DNA of 64,000 nt from Incurvaria masculella (GCA_946894095.1 OX335652.1:12051001-12115000), one strand, 5' to 3'. Numbered from the stretch's first letter, positions 12,101-22,610 are shown. A program made the numbers and translations. The notes: generated from the sequence alone by a model not told the origin.

Positions 12101-13891
12101 GGCCATCCATGTCATAAAACCGGCCAAGTGCGAGTCGGACTCGCCACGAAGGGTTCCGTACAAGTTCGTATAAGATTTAACACAAAAAAAACAAGTTTTT
12201 GTTGGTTTTTGCGGCAACAGAAATACACAATCTTTGATATTTGTTAAATTATTACGGTTCATGCGAGATACAACCCTGAGACAGACGGCCGGAAAGCGGA
12301 GGGTTAGTATTAGGGCTCAGTTTGGCACCCTTTAAAAATATCATTCCATTTACAAAAGCAAGATGTGTAAGAGGAGCCGGTTTTTTTGATAATTTAACAT
12401 AATCGCCTCTTGACTAAGGGATTCGTCGTTCTTAGTTTCGAATCCGGGTACAAAAATAGGAGGGAGAGGGTAAAGTCACAATAAAAGTATACTTATTCGC
12501 ACGCAGAGACATCAGAGCCACCAATTCCGTGCTATTTACCACAACATGAATGAATAATCCATAAGCTAAAACCAGGTCAGACGCACATTAGACAGGCCTG
12601 CAGAGATAAACGTTGCTTGTTGCAGGCAACTGCTGCCCTAATGGGTCAGAGAGGTGAGGCAGGAAAGGAAAACCGCCCAAGTGCGAGTCGGACTCGCACA
12701 CGAAGGGTTCCGTACCATGGTACAAGATTTAACACAAAAAGATCACGTTTTTTGTATGGGAGCCCCCTTAATTTTTTATATTTTTTTTATTTTACCTATT
12801 TGTTGTTATGGCGGCAAAATAAATACACCCTCTGCGAAAATTTCAGATACAGCGCTGTGACAGACGGGCGAACGGACGGACGGACAGCGGAGGCTTAGTA
12901 ATAGGGTTCCGTTTTCACCCTTTGGGTACGGAACCCTAAAAAAAACTTCACACCGGCCAATGTGTTGATATAAAATGTACGCAAGTGTTGTCCATTCGTA
13001 AATTACCCGACAAATTTTCACACTAAATGATAATGCGGTAAACACTTATGAACACTACCATTACATTCAGACAAAAATTAATATTTTTTTCTCAAATTTA
13101 ACTGTATTGCTAACCTGTGAGTTACCAATCAAGCAATACTTAATCGCATCGAAATCGGGTAAGTGGTTCTTAAGTTATAAGCCGGCTGACAGACGCCAGG
13201 CGTTGAATTTTATAAGAGTAATCGAAATGTGTAGGTTTCCTGGGGTAATTTTATTCAATAGATGGCATCAAATTCCAGTATCCTTGCAATCAAACCCTAA
13301 AGCAGTCTTTCTCAAAGTAGGCGATAACGCCCCCTTGTGGGCGCTAGAGGCCTACAGGGGGGCGGTGAAAGGCTCAAAGGAAATTAGAAGGTGTTGAAGC
13401 GGCTTAGGGGGGCGATGGCTAATTGTGTTTTCTAATATTTTACAGTATCATCTACTTTAAACTAAAATGATTCAACTATTTTGATAAATATTATGTTTTA
13501 TATAAATAAATGATAAACCTCATAAACAAAATATAATAGCAAACTCATGTGGCACGCTACAAATAAATAGTTAAATTAAATTGATTTAAGTAATGATTGC
13601 GATTAAGATTTCTAAGATGTGGTAAAGCTTTGGAAGGCCCTGGAAAATAATAGATTCTCTAAAGTCAAAAAACGTTTGAGAACCTCTGTCCTAAAGCAAG
13701 CAAGTCGCCGAAAGCTCTGTATTTCGCAGAAAATATCCACTTAGTTATGCAATGGCCACTATCAGAGCCGTCTGTTATCTTAACAGGTTTGAAATAACAG
13801 ACGGCTCTGTCACTATTCAAATAGGTACGTTATTAAAACCATTTTCTAAGGCCATTTTCAAAAACCCGGAGAAACTCACTTTGAAAATCAT
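6113..13891 (-). CDS. Secreted cuticular-type protein, retinin-like
   Basis: Four minus-strand exons: 13880-13891 (encodes MIFK, donor GTGAGT), 11601-11774, 8652-8852 and 6113-6211 (stop TAG). All junctions are AG/GT and phase 0, giving 161 residues. The start is chosen because MIFK joined to VTLLCAMAAATRAG makes a complete signal peptide; a four-residue first exon is usual for insect cuticle genes. The mature part has two SPYGGYPA repeats, then HQNILRSPYNLGQ, then SKTVDTPYSSVSKSDVRVSN, which resembles the retinin-type motif of insect cuticle and corneal proteins, and a Gly/Ala/Tyr-rich tail ending GLAYAW. No chitin-binding R&R consensus is visible, so structural cuticle function is inferred from family resemblance. 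Introns are packed with transposons; one ends 51 bp from the exon 2 donor. Promoter elements were not identified. Confidence 0.9.
6235..6400 (-). mobile_element. LINE 3' fragment
   Basis: The minus strand matches, imperfectly, the sequence at 25840-25990 (GGTGTGAAGAAGCAC, CCGGCCGGCATGG). That copy encodes YNLDSFKHGVEKHL, a likely LINE C-terminus. Similar tips occur near 7974-8010, 24750-24850 and 37210-37280. Confidence 0.45.
6585..6745 (-). mobile_element. Degraded SINE body
   Basis: Contains the SINE body landmarks GGTGCCATGCCAGGACC and GCGATGGTA in minus orientation, with many changes from the consensus suggested by the other copies. Confidence 0.55.
6765..6905 (-). mobile_element. RTE-like 3' tail fragment
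   Basis: Parallels the 4319-4579 fragment: the minus strand reads SLEANEVCCDHA followed by LSRLPAYPG. This is an older, shorter remnant of the same element type. Confidence 0.5.
7846..7945. repeat. C-rich low-complexity tract
   Basis: About 100 bases of CCG and poly-C runs (G-rich on the minus strand, which is the transcribed sense here), inside the last intron of the cuticular gene. The overlapping proline-rich ORF is compositional only. Confidence 0.7.
8110..8137. repeat. (CATC)n microsatellite
   Basis: About six tandem CATC units in the last intron of the cuticular gene. Confidence 0.85.
8946..9103. mobile_element. Short inverted-repeat element (MITE)
   Basis: The left end GGTCCAAATGTTAAC and right end GTTAACGTTTGCACC are imperfect inverted repeats. 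Inside, CCCATTTGGAGCAAAAAAG is repeated inverted as CTTTTTTGCTCCAAATGGG, making a 158-bp foldback. A half copy lies at 59578-59637. Confidence 0.8.
9575..9756. mobile_element. hAT-like MITE
   Basis: Terminal repeats CAGTGGCGTAGCAT and ATGCTACGCCACTG bound 182 bp with a G-rich interior. The CAGTGG termini are typical of hAT elements. No clear 8-bp target duplication is visible. Confidence 0.75.
9884..9923. repeat. Near-perfect 18-bp-arm hairpin
   Basis: The arm AATTTTGGAGGTTGGCCC (9884-9901), a loop CCGC, then the complement with one mismatch (9906-9923). Confidence 0.8.
10098..10210. mobile_element. 113-bp inverted-repeat element
   Basis: Ends ATTCTTGGAATTC (10098) and GAATTCCAAGAAT (10198). 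A second copy with the same termini and a different interior is at 24443-24539, so it is a small MITE family. Confidence 0.75.
10276..11549. mobile_element. TAA-flanked DNA transposon, composite
   Basis: Inverted ends GGGCCGATTTTTCAAT, with TAA immediately outside on both sides (10273-10275, 11550-11552), as in PIF/Harbinger elements. Inside are two identical-looking 97-bp direct blocks (10292-10388 and 11025-11121) enclosing a 624-bp unit that also occurs alone at 13094-13717. No transposase. The right end is 51 bp from the donor of cuticular exon 2. Confidence 0.8.
10402..11025 (+). repeat. 624-bp repeat, copy 1
   Basis: Nearly identical to 13094-13717: I saw a single difference (GATTCAAG here, GATTTAAG there). 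A 104-codon frame in it (ending GSKEIRRC) is shared by both copies but has no recognisable domain, so I treat it as non-coding repeat. Confidence 0.9.
11855..12115 (+). mobile_element. SINE with truncated 5S-like head
   Basis: Begins near GGATGGGTGACTA, part of the 5S-like head. It continues through CGGGTTGGAACCATCGC and ends TATTGGCCATCCATGT. Confidence 0.7.
12117..12340 (+). mobile_element. Lepidopteran CCGGCCAAGTGCGAG repeat, degraded
   Basis: Starts AACCGGCCAAGTGCGAGTCG and runs to a diverged GGCTCAGTTTGGCACCC. It follows directly on the SINE end. Confidence 0.75.
12669..12941 (+). mobile_element. Lepidopteran CCGGCCAAGTGCGAG repeat
   Basis: Landmarks in order: a palindromic GTGCGAGTCGGACTCGCAC head, GGGTTCCGTACC, an AT-rich middle with ATTTGTTGTTATGGCGGC, ACGG tetramers, and GGTACGGAACCCTAA at the end. 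The internal inverted pair GGGTTCCGTACC/GGTACGGAACCC marks both sides. I recognise it as a common lepidopteran repeat but not its class. Confidence 0.85.
13094..13717 (+). repeat. 624-bp repeat, copy 2
   Basis: Second copy of 10402-11025, without the TAA-element ends or the 97-bp blocks. Both copies sit in introns of the same cuticular gene, 2.7 kb apart. Confidence 0.9.
13764..13808. repeat. Perfect 15-bp-arm hairpin
   Basis: AGAGCCGTCTGTTAT at 13764-13778 and its exact complement at 13794-13808. It lies about 70 bp into intron 1 of the cuticular gene. Confidence 0.9.
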
Positions 13892-15638
13892 GTCGGCCCG
13901 GTAGTTATTGTCGCACGGCGAGATAACTTGTGGTGAATTCTCGACGCATGTTTTAGCTTTTATATCGTCAGGTTGGGCGAATGTCGCAACGCACTTCGCT
14001 GCACATATGGCTGTAATGGTAGTTAATCTGTAGGAGCAGTCATTGTGCACGCGGAGCCGGCCTCAGGAAAAAAGGGTTAGAATGAGCGGGGCGTGGCGAC
14101 TCGCTCGGCGGCTAGGCGAGGCCGGTGCACTTAAGGGCGCTGCACACTGGCCGATGCATAAGACATGTTAGCCGGACCGGCGGAACGGGGCGGGGCGGTA
14201 GCGCGGCGAGCACTGAATCATCGGGACTCGAATTGCGTCATACTGAGGCCTACGAGACTGATTTTTTTGCAAAGGTAACCTTTTAAAAAGTAGAGGTGAA
14301 GGCACAAATTAGATATTGACTCAACGGTAAATATTAACGTTGAACGTGTTAAGGTTCTTTAACATGAGTAGGAAATAAATACGGACTTACACATTTTAGT
14401 AAGCTTATCATTTCAAAACGTGAGGCGACCGCTATGTCGATAATTTAAAGCTCGGAATAGGCCGTCAGCCCAGTTTAAGTGATAATCCATCAATCAGACT
14501 CGTTGGGACTTTTTTTCGGGGTTCGGTGATGTACTTTCAGCTTGACAGTTGTTTATCTGGTGACGGGAGTGTGGAAGAAATTAGGAAAGTTTGCACGAGG
14601 TAATGACCTCTTGCCCACCCAGTCATAACATACAGTGTCCACGATAACCAGAGCGGTATTTTCTTATACGGGCCATGACAGAAAACTCATGCGTCACAAC
14701 TCTTAGGATCGATCGCGGAGCTCGAATTTGGTGATCATCGTTTTAGAATTCAACCTTGTCTGATGAGATCTTAGAGTAAACATACGACAGATGCCCGAGG
14801 CTTCACCTGTGTTAAATTCCACCGGAAAACAGTCTGTTCTTCCCCAAATTCTCGCCCACTGCTCACCCCTCAGATAATTTAGCGAATTGAAAGAAGCCAA
14901 TAATAAGTTACGCGCAAAATACAAACAACTAAAAAGTCGGCGAAGCTTTTCTCAAGTTAAAATGGAACAGACATACGCCATGAATTGTCAGACTTTATAA
15001 GCGTTAGTAATGAGGTATTTCTCAGAAACGATATAGTAAAAGCTTCATTAAATAATAATGCATGCGCGGCTACAAAAAGCTAGACACATCTACAAGCTCC
15101 TTAGGCTAAAATCGGATGTCTTCAACATGTATGCTGTGAAAGCGCCTTTAGGGCAGCGACAGCTTGCACCGCCAATGACCGAGATAGAAATCAGTCATTC
15201 GGCTAATAAATCACATATATCCATCAGTCTATAGCGCCATTAATGCGCTATTACATCTTCGAAAAAAAATTATCTTAGTTTCAACTAAAACCACCCCCCG
15301 ATGAAAGGCCCGGAGTATCAACCGAAACTCATTTGTATGGGGGCGGCGCGGCGGCGCGGCGTACCCCTTTTTACATACAATGACGGCAGCTCTGACGAGA
15401 GCGTTTTTTGTTTACGTATTCTCTTACTACTTTTCGAGTTCCAACAACACGTAACCAGTTGCCATTGAATGCAACAAACATCTGTTATTTATTTCGCGAT
15501 TAATTTTAGTCGCTCGCCTAAAATTAAGACTCTCTTACTACTCCAGGAACTTTAGCCTTAAATCAGCACTTAGAAAAACATTAAATCCGAAATGCAATTT
15601 TTTTCTCATAAACGTAGTATTTCTTGTGGACGTGTGTA
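13892..15638. other. Upstream flank of the cuticular gene
   Basis: Should hold the 5' UTR and promoter of the cuticular gene (minus strand, upward from 13892). It is GC-rich at 14040-14230. I found no convincing TATA box or initiator. A 73-codon minus frame at 14703-14924 has no recognised domain. Confidence 0.4.
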
Positions 15639-16333
15639 CATTAAGTTTGCAACATTTTGGGGGGTCCGGAAGATAGAAATGAAATATGAAATATGTTTAA
15701 AAAATGATATCTCCTAAACAAATATTTAGAATTGTTATTTAAAAATGTTATATGTTAGCTAATTTTAGGTGTAATATTACTGTGAATTTGCAACAATTTC
15801 TTATTTACGGAACTGTGTAAATTTTTTTTTTGTACTTTTAATATCTGTAATATTTAATATCTGCAAAGCAAATAATGAAAATTCTATTTTATTTTCTGAA
15901 ATTGGAAACTGACCGCAAACTCTATATTCTGTGAAATTTGTAAAATGTTGCAAATATTAGAAGCACATTTTTTTTTTCATTTATAATGTTTACATTCACA
16001 CAAAAGCTAAACAAAAAATTCGAGATACGTATAAAATCGTTCGTTGTATAGTTTCTAAAGAATTTAATTTGCTTTTACATATTCTAGAAAGAAATATAGC
16101 AATAGCAGGTTAGGTTCGCGGCATAGATTTTTTTTAGTAAAAACATTTTTTTAAATACATTTCCGTAATTACAAAATTGTTGCAAATTCACAGTTACATT
16201 ACGCCTTAAAAGACTTAACATATAAACATTTTTAATACCGTTTCTAAATATTTGTTTAGGAGATATTTATTTTTTAATACATTTAAAAAAAAAATCTATC
16301 TTCCGGGCCCCGCTAAATGTTGCAAACTTAATG
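15639..16333. mobile_element. Tc1/mariner-type MITE with long inverted repeats
   Basis: The ends CATTAAGTTTGCAACATTT and the complement are flanked by TA on both sides (15637-15638, 16334-16335). The imperfect inverted repeats run roughly 190-210 bp inward. The interior is AT-rich with no transposase frame. TA flanks fit mariner-type integration. Confidence 0.85.
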
Positions 16334-16430
16334 TAAGCATATGAACATGAAATTATATATTTCTGAGAAAAAAAAATTCATTTCGGATTTCATGTGCTTC
16401 TTAAACCGTATCTACCCCGGTCTATACATA

Positions 16431-16727
16431 TTTTTTAGGGTTTCGTACCCAAAGGGTGCTAACGGAACCCATTACTAAGGCTCCGCTGTCCGTCCGTCCG
16501 TCTGTCCGTCTGTCACAGCGCTGTATCTCATGAACCGTTATTGGTAGGCAGCTGAAATTTTCACAGAGTGTGTATATATTTGCCTCTATAACAACAAAGG
16601 TAAATAAAAAAAAAATATAAAAAATAAAGGACGTCTCCATACAAAAAACCAGATGTTTTGGTATTAAATCATGTACGATGGTACGGAACCCTTCGTGTGC
16701 GAGTCCGACTCGCACTTGGCCGGTTTT
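16431..16727 (-). mobile_element. Lepidopteran CCGGCCAAGTGCGAG repeat
   Basis: Full-length minus copy, from TTAGGGTTTCGTACCC to the palindrome and CACTTGGCCGGTTTTT. A SINE abuts its right end. Confidence 0.85.
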
Positions 16728-17160
16728 TATGTATCTGGACATGGATAGCTAATACCAAACCCACCGTTATAATATTAGCAACGAATTCCCGTAAGAATTA
16801 GGTTCCTTCAATGGTTGGAAAACACGTCGCTTTTCCCATTGCAGCTTTGACAATTTTCATTCATCGCAATTTCATCAATGGCAATTTTTTTATGTAAATG
16901 GACATGGATGGCTAATACCAAACTGACCGTCAGATATTAGCCTTACACACCACATGGTAACTCATTGCCATGCCAGGACCTTCCTTATATTGCTCGGCTA
17001 CATTAAACTGGATGGAAAACATGGACAATTTTCATTGCCTCTTCAACCAATTCAATGCGATGGTACCAACCCGGGCGGAATTAACCCTACCACCTAGTAA
17101 GTAAGGAAGGGGACCTACAGTTTTAGGTGGAATCCAAACGGACGACGAATCCTTAAGTCG
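16728..17160 (-). mobile_element. Two adjacent SINE copies
   Basis: A shorter copy (about 16728-16880) and a fuller one (about 16885-17160), each beginning TTATGTANNTGGACATGGAT. The second runs to GGGGACCTACAG and loses its head. Confidence 0.75.
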
Positions 17161-17185
17161 GCTTTTACAACGCACGGCTCAGCAC

Positions 17186-17390
17186 GGAAAGATATGCAGA
17201 AATACCTACCATTGGCGGGTATTACGTCTGGTATGTTTTGGCGTATGTATGGTATGGCGCGAATGGTATGTTTTGCTGGTTCGGGTTCAGCCTTGCAGTA
17301 TATACGTAAATTAGTTATATTTACTGGCCTCTTTCTTAAATTCATGTGTCCTTGCTTCACGGTCGATTATGCATACATACACATGACATT
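17186..17390 (+). mobile_element. Second tRNA-type SINE family, partial
   Basis: Shares TGGTATGTTTTGCTGGTTC, CAGCCTTGCAGTATA and TGTGTCCTTGCTTCACGG with 21915-22190. The head is rearranged. Confidence 0.6.
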
Positions 17391-17441
17391 CCTAGGAATA
17401 AGCGGCGTACCTGCTTAGTACGAAAAAGTTTATTTACTTAA

Positions 17442-17812
17442 GAATGGCCCGTAAGCTATGTTCCCCATACAAACGTAGTTTACTAATCATTTGAAAAACA
17501 CTGTTCAGATTGCTTGATATTTGGTATCTAATATCTCACAATAAATATCTGTGTCTGCACGTTTTTGTTTTGCTGAACAATCTAAAGCAAGTCAAATAAC
17601 AGGCAAAAGAAAATCTTTATACAATTTTTTTTTCTCTGTTGTGTGACACAGATAAATTTTTCGAAAAAAAACAAACACGTGCAGACATAGATATTTGTTG
17701 CCTGATATTAAGTTCCAAATATCAAGCAAATTAGAACAGTGGTTTTCAAATGATTAGTAAACTACGTTTGTATGGGGAGCGTAATTTTCTGATGCTTACG
17801 GGCCCGCCCACC
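17442..17812. mobile_element. TTAA-flanked MITE, intact copy
   Basis: TTAA on both sides (17438-17441, 17813-17816), with long inverted repeats running inward from GAATGGCCCGTAAGC and GCTTACGGGCCCGCCCACC. TTAA flanks suggest piggyBac-type mobilisation. Other copies: 28294-28661 (intact) and 2590-3612 (interrupted). Confidence 0.85.
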
Positions 17813-18433
17813 TTAAGAAGATTTTATACAGTATTTTACAAAAAAGCTTTTTTGCAAAAAAGCAAATTTGCGAATGCATTTTAGCTTTCATTCGCGTTTT
17901 TCTTTCACTGGACCTGGGATAGTTAGTTTTCGAATAAATACCAGCATTCAGTTAGATGCCTAGGTCGATAATTAATAAATGAAGATGATAAACGTTGAAC
18001 GAGTTGGCTGGTAGACTTTTGGATACGACTGTACCGAAAGCGACCATAAAGAAATTATCGAAATAACCTAATACGTAGAATGAGTTTATTTTTTATTATT
18101 TAAACTCCATTTTTTATCGTGGCAAGGGGCGAAGTGACGAAGTGGCGAAATGATGAAGTGCTTTTTGGCTGAGCATCCTTCAGTCAATCAATGCGCTTAG
18201 TCTTACAGTTGTGAAGCTCATTCAACTACTTGGGTCTGATATTAACATATTCATGCATTAGGGCCATGTTGCTATCATAAAGTAGTATTAGAGTAATTAA
18301 TATAATAAAATTGCAGTTAGCTGCTATGATTGCAGTTCCAAGTCGTTTAGTTGATTGACATTCGTTGTATTCTAGTCTAGCGTAACTTACTATGTATGTG
18401 ACCATGTCTCACCACTCACATCTGCGCCGCGCC

Positions 18434-18479
18434 GTATGCAATTTTTATGAGTGCCTGCCTACTCATAAAAATTGCATAC
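18434..18479. repeat. Perfect 19-bp-arm hairpin
   Basis: GTATGCAATTTTTATGAGT (18434-18452), an 8-base loop, and the exact complement (18461-18479). Confidence 0.9.
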
Positions 18480-18623
18480 ATTTTAAAAAAACCTTTTTAT
18501 ACCCAAACATTTATTTAAATACTCTAAAAAGAAGATAACACACTTTAAATTGAATCAAACCCATCAAATTATAACATTATACTTTTTATATGTATGAAAT
18601 GAAACCTTGTCGCGATCTTAATG

Positions 18624-19394
18624 TAATCGCTATAAGAGCTCCTCGGCGCGGAATTTCTATATGTCCTCGGTGCAGCATCGCTGCAATATCTCCTCGGCAC
18701 GGTATCGCCATAATCTTCTCGGCGTGGCATCGCTTAAAACACCTTGGCGCGGCATCCCTATAATATGACCCCGAGGCGGAATCGCTATAAGATCTCTTCG
18801 GCGCGGAATCGCTATAATATGTCCTCGGTGCAGCATCGCTCGGCTCCTCGGTACGGTATCGCCATAATCCTCTCGGCGCGGCATCCCTATAATATGACAC
18901 CGCGGGAGAATCGCTATAAGATCTTTTCGGCGCGGGATCGCTATAATATGTCCTCGGTGCAGCATCTCTCGGCTCCTCGGCACGGTATCGCGCAATAATG
19001 CTCTCGGCGCGGTATCGCTTTAACACCTCGGCGCGGATCCCTATAATATGACCCCGCGGCGGAATCGCTATAAGATCTCTTCGGCGCGGAATCGCTATTA
19101 GATCTCTTCGGCGCGGAATCGCTATAATATGTCCTCGGTGCAGCATCGCTGCAATATGTCCTCGGCACGGTATCGCCGTAATCTCCTCGGCGCGGCATCA
19201 CTTCCCTATAAAATGATCCCGCGGCGGAATCGCTATAAGATCTCCTCGGCGCGGAATCGCTATAAGATCTCTTCGGCGCGAAATCACTATAATATGTCCT
19301 CGGTGTAACATCGCTGCAATATCTCCTCGGCGCGGTATCGCCATAATCCTGTCGGCGCGGCATCCCTATAATATAACCCCACGGCGGAATCGCC
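18624..19394. repeat. 27-bp tandem repeat with higher-order periodicity
   Basis: About 29 monomers of a roughly 27-bp unit (core CTCGGCGCGGAATCGCTAT). A variant monomer beginning GACCCCG or close recurs at 18767, 18896, 19050, 19215 and 19375, so monomers group into blocks of about 130-165 bp. Because 27 is a multiple of three, long minus-strand frames with SYSDSAP-like repeats arise automatically; I do not call them genes. Confidence 0.9.
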
Positions 19395-20164
19395 TTTTTT
19401 TATTTGAACTCTAAGTCCACATACCCTCACATAGTTGGTCCAAGTTATTAGTGAAGGCTTGTCTGAGCACGCCCCGTAGGTTACGCGTACTACTGTAATT
19501 TGAGTTAATCGCTCGTGTTCTTGTGTGGAGCGGACTAATAGTCTACTGAACTAAGGACATAACCTTAATTAAATGTTGACACTTAGGGCCGAGTGTGTGC
19601 AATCAACGTCAACGCACGATTAAATACTGCACTTTTTATGCACAAAGTGGAAGGGAGCTGAGTCAACTCCAGACGGTTCACCAAAAGTGACCTCTGCAAG
19701 CGATCCTTCGTGTTTCAGCGACGGGGTTTTTAAAAACAGTTCGTTCGCTATATCCGCTAGCAACTAGTCCAAGTTCGTCCAGTATGGCTCAACCAATTAC
19801 TTATTTGTGCTTTATTATCGGACGACTGAGCAAGTACATGTACCTACTGCGGTGCACACTAGTTTTGCCAACCGCGCGTCACTGCCGCGGGAACCCCACG
19901 TAGCGTCGACTATTCCTTACAACTTCAGGACTTCGACGTACACTCACGTATTTTAGAATTGTAGCAATGGAAAGAGATAGAATCGTATCCCTTTCCTTAT
20001 ATCAATATGACGGAAAGGAATGTTGAATTTGTCTCTTTGTCCGGTGTTACCTACCTGCACATAAATAGACGAACGGACTAATCCGTGTGAAGACGTTGGC
20101 CCAATCTGTGGTTATCCTCCGATCGGGAAAGAGTCTCATTACATTTCCGTGCATATGCCATCAG

Positions 20165-20551
20165 CGCTAAAGCAATGGCTGGTGGTAGGGTAAATCCAGC
20201 CCCTGTTGGAATCATAATGAAAGACAATCGAATGATTTTATTCCAGGCTTAACGTTGGTCTATTTATAAAAACCGGCCAAGTGCGAAGGGTTCTGTACCA
20301 TCGTACACGATTTAACACAAGAGATCACGTTTTTTGTATGGGGACCCCCTTACATTTTTATTATTTTAAAATTTTACCTATTTGTTGTTATACCGGCAAA
20401 ATGAATACACACTTTGTGCAAATTTCAGCTGCCTATACAGGTTCAGGAGATACAGCCCTGTGACAGACGGACGGACGGACGGATTAACGGACGGATAGCG
20501 GGGGCTTAGTAATAGGGTTCCGTTGGCACCCTCTGGGTACGGAACCCTAAA
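20165..20551 (+). mobile_element. SINE scrap followed by CCGGCCAAGTGCGAG repeat
   Basis: A SINE body fragment (about 20170-20260) precedes a copy of the lepidopteran repeat (20267-20551). The head of that copy lacks the palindrome's second half. Its end reads GGGTACGGAACCCTAA. Confidence 0.75.
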
Positions 20552-20960
20552 AAGGGGCAGTGGGATTCGAAATGCTGGTTAGCTCAAGCAGCAGGGTCAA
20601 TCAAGAAACTCAGGTAACATCATCAACTATCATCAATCAATTTCATCAACACGTTGTTGAAACCGCTATACTGACTGCCTCGACGGCGGCGACATATCAT
20701 CTAGTTGTACATAGTTGCGAGCGCTTTAGCACCGATCCCGCATTAGCTGATGTCAGAAGATAATTCACGTCTGCGCGGCGCGGGCAAGACAACCCACTTT
20801 TCACACCAGTGTGAGCCCACCTTCCTTTTCTCTCCGGTGGTCCACACCTACTCTGTAAACAGCTCAGCTAAGCCGAAATCAGGCACTGTACCTGAGGACA
20901 CTCTTTTAGCGGATCACGTCGCAAAAAGCGAAAGAAAGACTCGTGACTGACGGTCACACG

Positions 20961-21388
20961 CAGTGCCGGATTTACCAGCAGGCTGAATAGGCTGGAGCCT
21001 AGGGCGGCAGATTTTAGGTGCGGCAAATTTGGGGCAGATTTTTCTCATGCTGCCCATGCCGAAAGTAAATATGGCCCATGCCGACTGCATTTGAGGCCGG
21101 AGGGAGCGACTTTTGTAGCCTGTTAGAGCCACAGAGCGCCTGTATTATTATTCAAGCAATTCTACATGTCATACATTTCACCACTTGAAAATTTTCCTTA
21201 CAATTTGCGTAGTCGCGTTTGGTTGCGGCGCGAGATCGAGTGACATGACCACTAAGGTCCGTCGGGTTGAATTGACTGCACGAGAAAATCGTATGTTTTT
21301 GTAATTATCTCTTTTTGTGAATATTGTTCACAATACAATATTAATTAGGGAAAAAAAAATGGGCGGCAAATGTGTAAATCCGGCGCTG
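20961..21388. mobile_element. hAT-like MITE with 8-bp target duplication
   Basis: The ends CAGTGCCGGATTTAC and GTAAATCCGGCGCTG are flanked by perfect GTCACACG direct repeats (20953-20960, 21389-21396). An 8-bp duplication and a CAG start are hAT hallmarks. 428 bp, non-coding. Confidence 0.92.
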
Positions 21389-21542
21389 GTCACACGCGCG
21401 TTTTGTCGCAAATTGCTCTCGTTTTAACGGTTGTTTGCAAAATCTGAAAAAAAAAACCATTATAGGTACCTACACTTATGTAGTTGTGCACCAACTAATT
21501 ACTTTTGAGAGAGATTTTTTTTAGGTAATGCTAGATTTCTGA

Positions 21543-21760
21543 AGTGATTGATTGATTGATTGAAAATTCTTTATTACGCCACAAAAAAAAAACAATTTAC
21601 AAAAGAAAGTATAGTGCAAAAACAACATAAGTGGTAATTTTGTATTAAATTACATGATCGCGAAGGCGAGATTTTTGCAGGCGATGTCGAATTTTTCCCT
21701 GTCCAGCAGTGACGTGACCCTCGGCACGTGAACACGTTCAAACTTGACCGGTTTAAAATA
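21543..21760 (-). mobile_element. LINE 3' end
   Basis: The minus strand reads LLDREKFDIACKNLAFAIM then stop, an AATAAAG signal, and a (TCAA)n tail at the plus-strand GATTGATTGATT. This is the usual layout of a non-LTR 3' end. The clade is unknown. Confidence 0.5.
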
Positions 21761-21914
21761 TTTATGGGACTGCTTCAATTAAGTAAATTTAACTTTTTCG
21801 TACTAAGTAGTAATAAAGCATATTTACTTAAGTCAACCTAGGACTGGCTCTAGCGTCTGATGCTAAATACGATTTTGGTGATGACGGCAATATGTTTGAC
21901 TGTTCAATATTTGC

Positions 21915-22190
21915 AGTCAATGTCCGCAACGCAGGTAAAGCGTTAAATCAATGTTTGGAGTTAATTAATCTTAAACACTGTGTAAGTAGGAAGCATTTAT
22001 TACGGGAGGAGGGGCTGTAGATTTCCAAATTATGGGTATAAAGCAGGTGGCGAAATTGGTAAGCCGCAAATGGTATGTTTTACTGGTTCAGGTCGAGCCT
22101 TGCAGTATTATTCATAAAGTAGTAATGTTTACAGGGCTCTTTCTTCAATTAATGTGTCCTTGCTTCACGGTCGATTAAATATACATAAAT
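21915..22190 (+). mobile_element. Second tRNA-type SINE family
   Basis: Contains GTCCGCAACGCAGGTAAAGC, an A-box-like GGTGGCGAAATTGGTA and a B-box-like GGTTCAGGTCGAGCC. It is matched over its whole length by the minus copy at 57690-57965. Confidence 0.75.
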
Positions 22191-22397
22191 ATCATATTCC
22201 TTGAAATTAACTAATATTTATGACAGATTAACAGTACAAATTTACGGGAAAGTTCATGTATTGTCCTGTTACTAGCGCGCACAATATTTTGAATTACAGC
22301 TATGTTTACTCAAATTGACTCGAACGTACAGAAATTGAACTAAGTAATCTATTTTCTACAATTGCTCCGAACAAAATGAAAACGTGCTCCTAACACT

Positions 22398-22610
22398 ATG
22401 ATTACAACCACTGACCTCTTTCTACCCACCGATGTCCGCACAAGTTCAGCAAAGAAGGCGGAACGATTTCACGACAAATTATATCTGTCGTCGTTTTATT
22501 TGCCGGAGGGCACTCAAGTGGATCACCCGAGTGCATCAGGGTGCGTGCACGATGCACTGACATGCACCAGTCACACGTCGCCTCTTACACCGGCCGCAAC
22601 GGAAACCTAG
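22398..22610 (+). other. Possible 70-codon upstream ORF of the CUB gene
   Basis: An ATG frame ends with TAG six bases before the inferred CUB-gene start codon at 22617. It has no recognisable domain. If this stretch is 5' UTR, the frame could affect translation of the main ORF; if transcription starts later it is chance. Confidence 0.3.

Noticed and set aside
18586..19363. Overlapping minus-strand ORFs of 112-186 codons with SYSDSAP-like repeats
   Set aside because: They are direct translations of the 27-bp tandem repeat, whose period is a multiple of three. Several frames are open at once, and no start, splice or domain evidence exists.
18624..19394. Possible CRISPR-like array
   Set aside because: Monomers are contiguous and diverged, without unique spacers of constant length, and the genome is eukaryotic.
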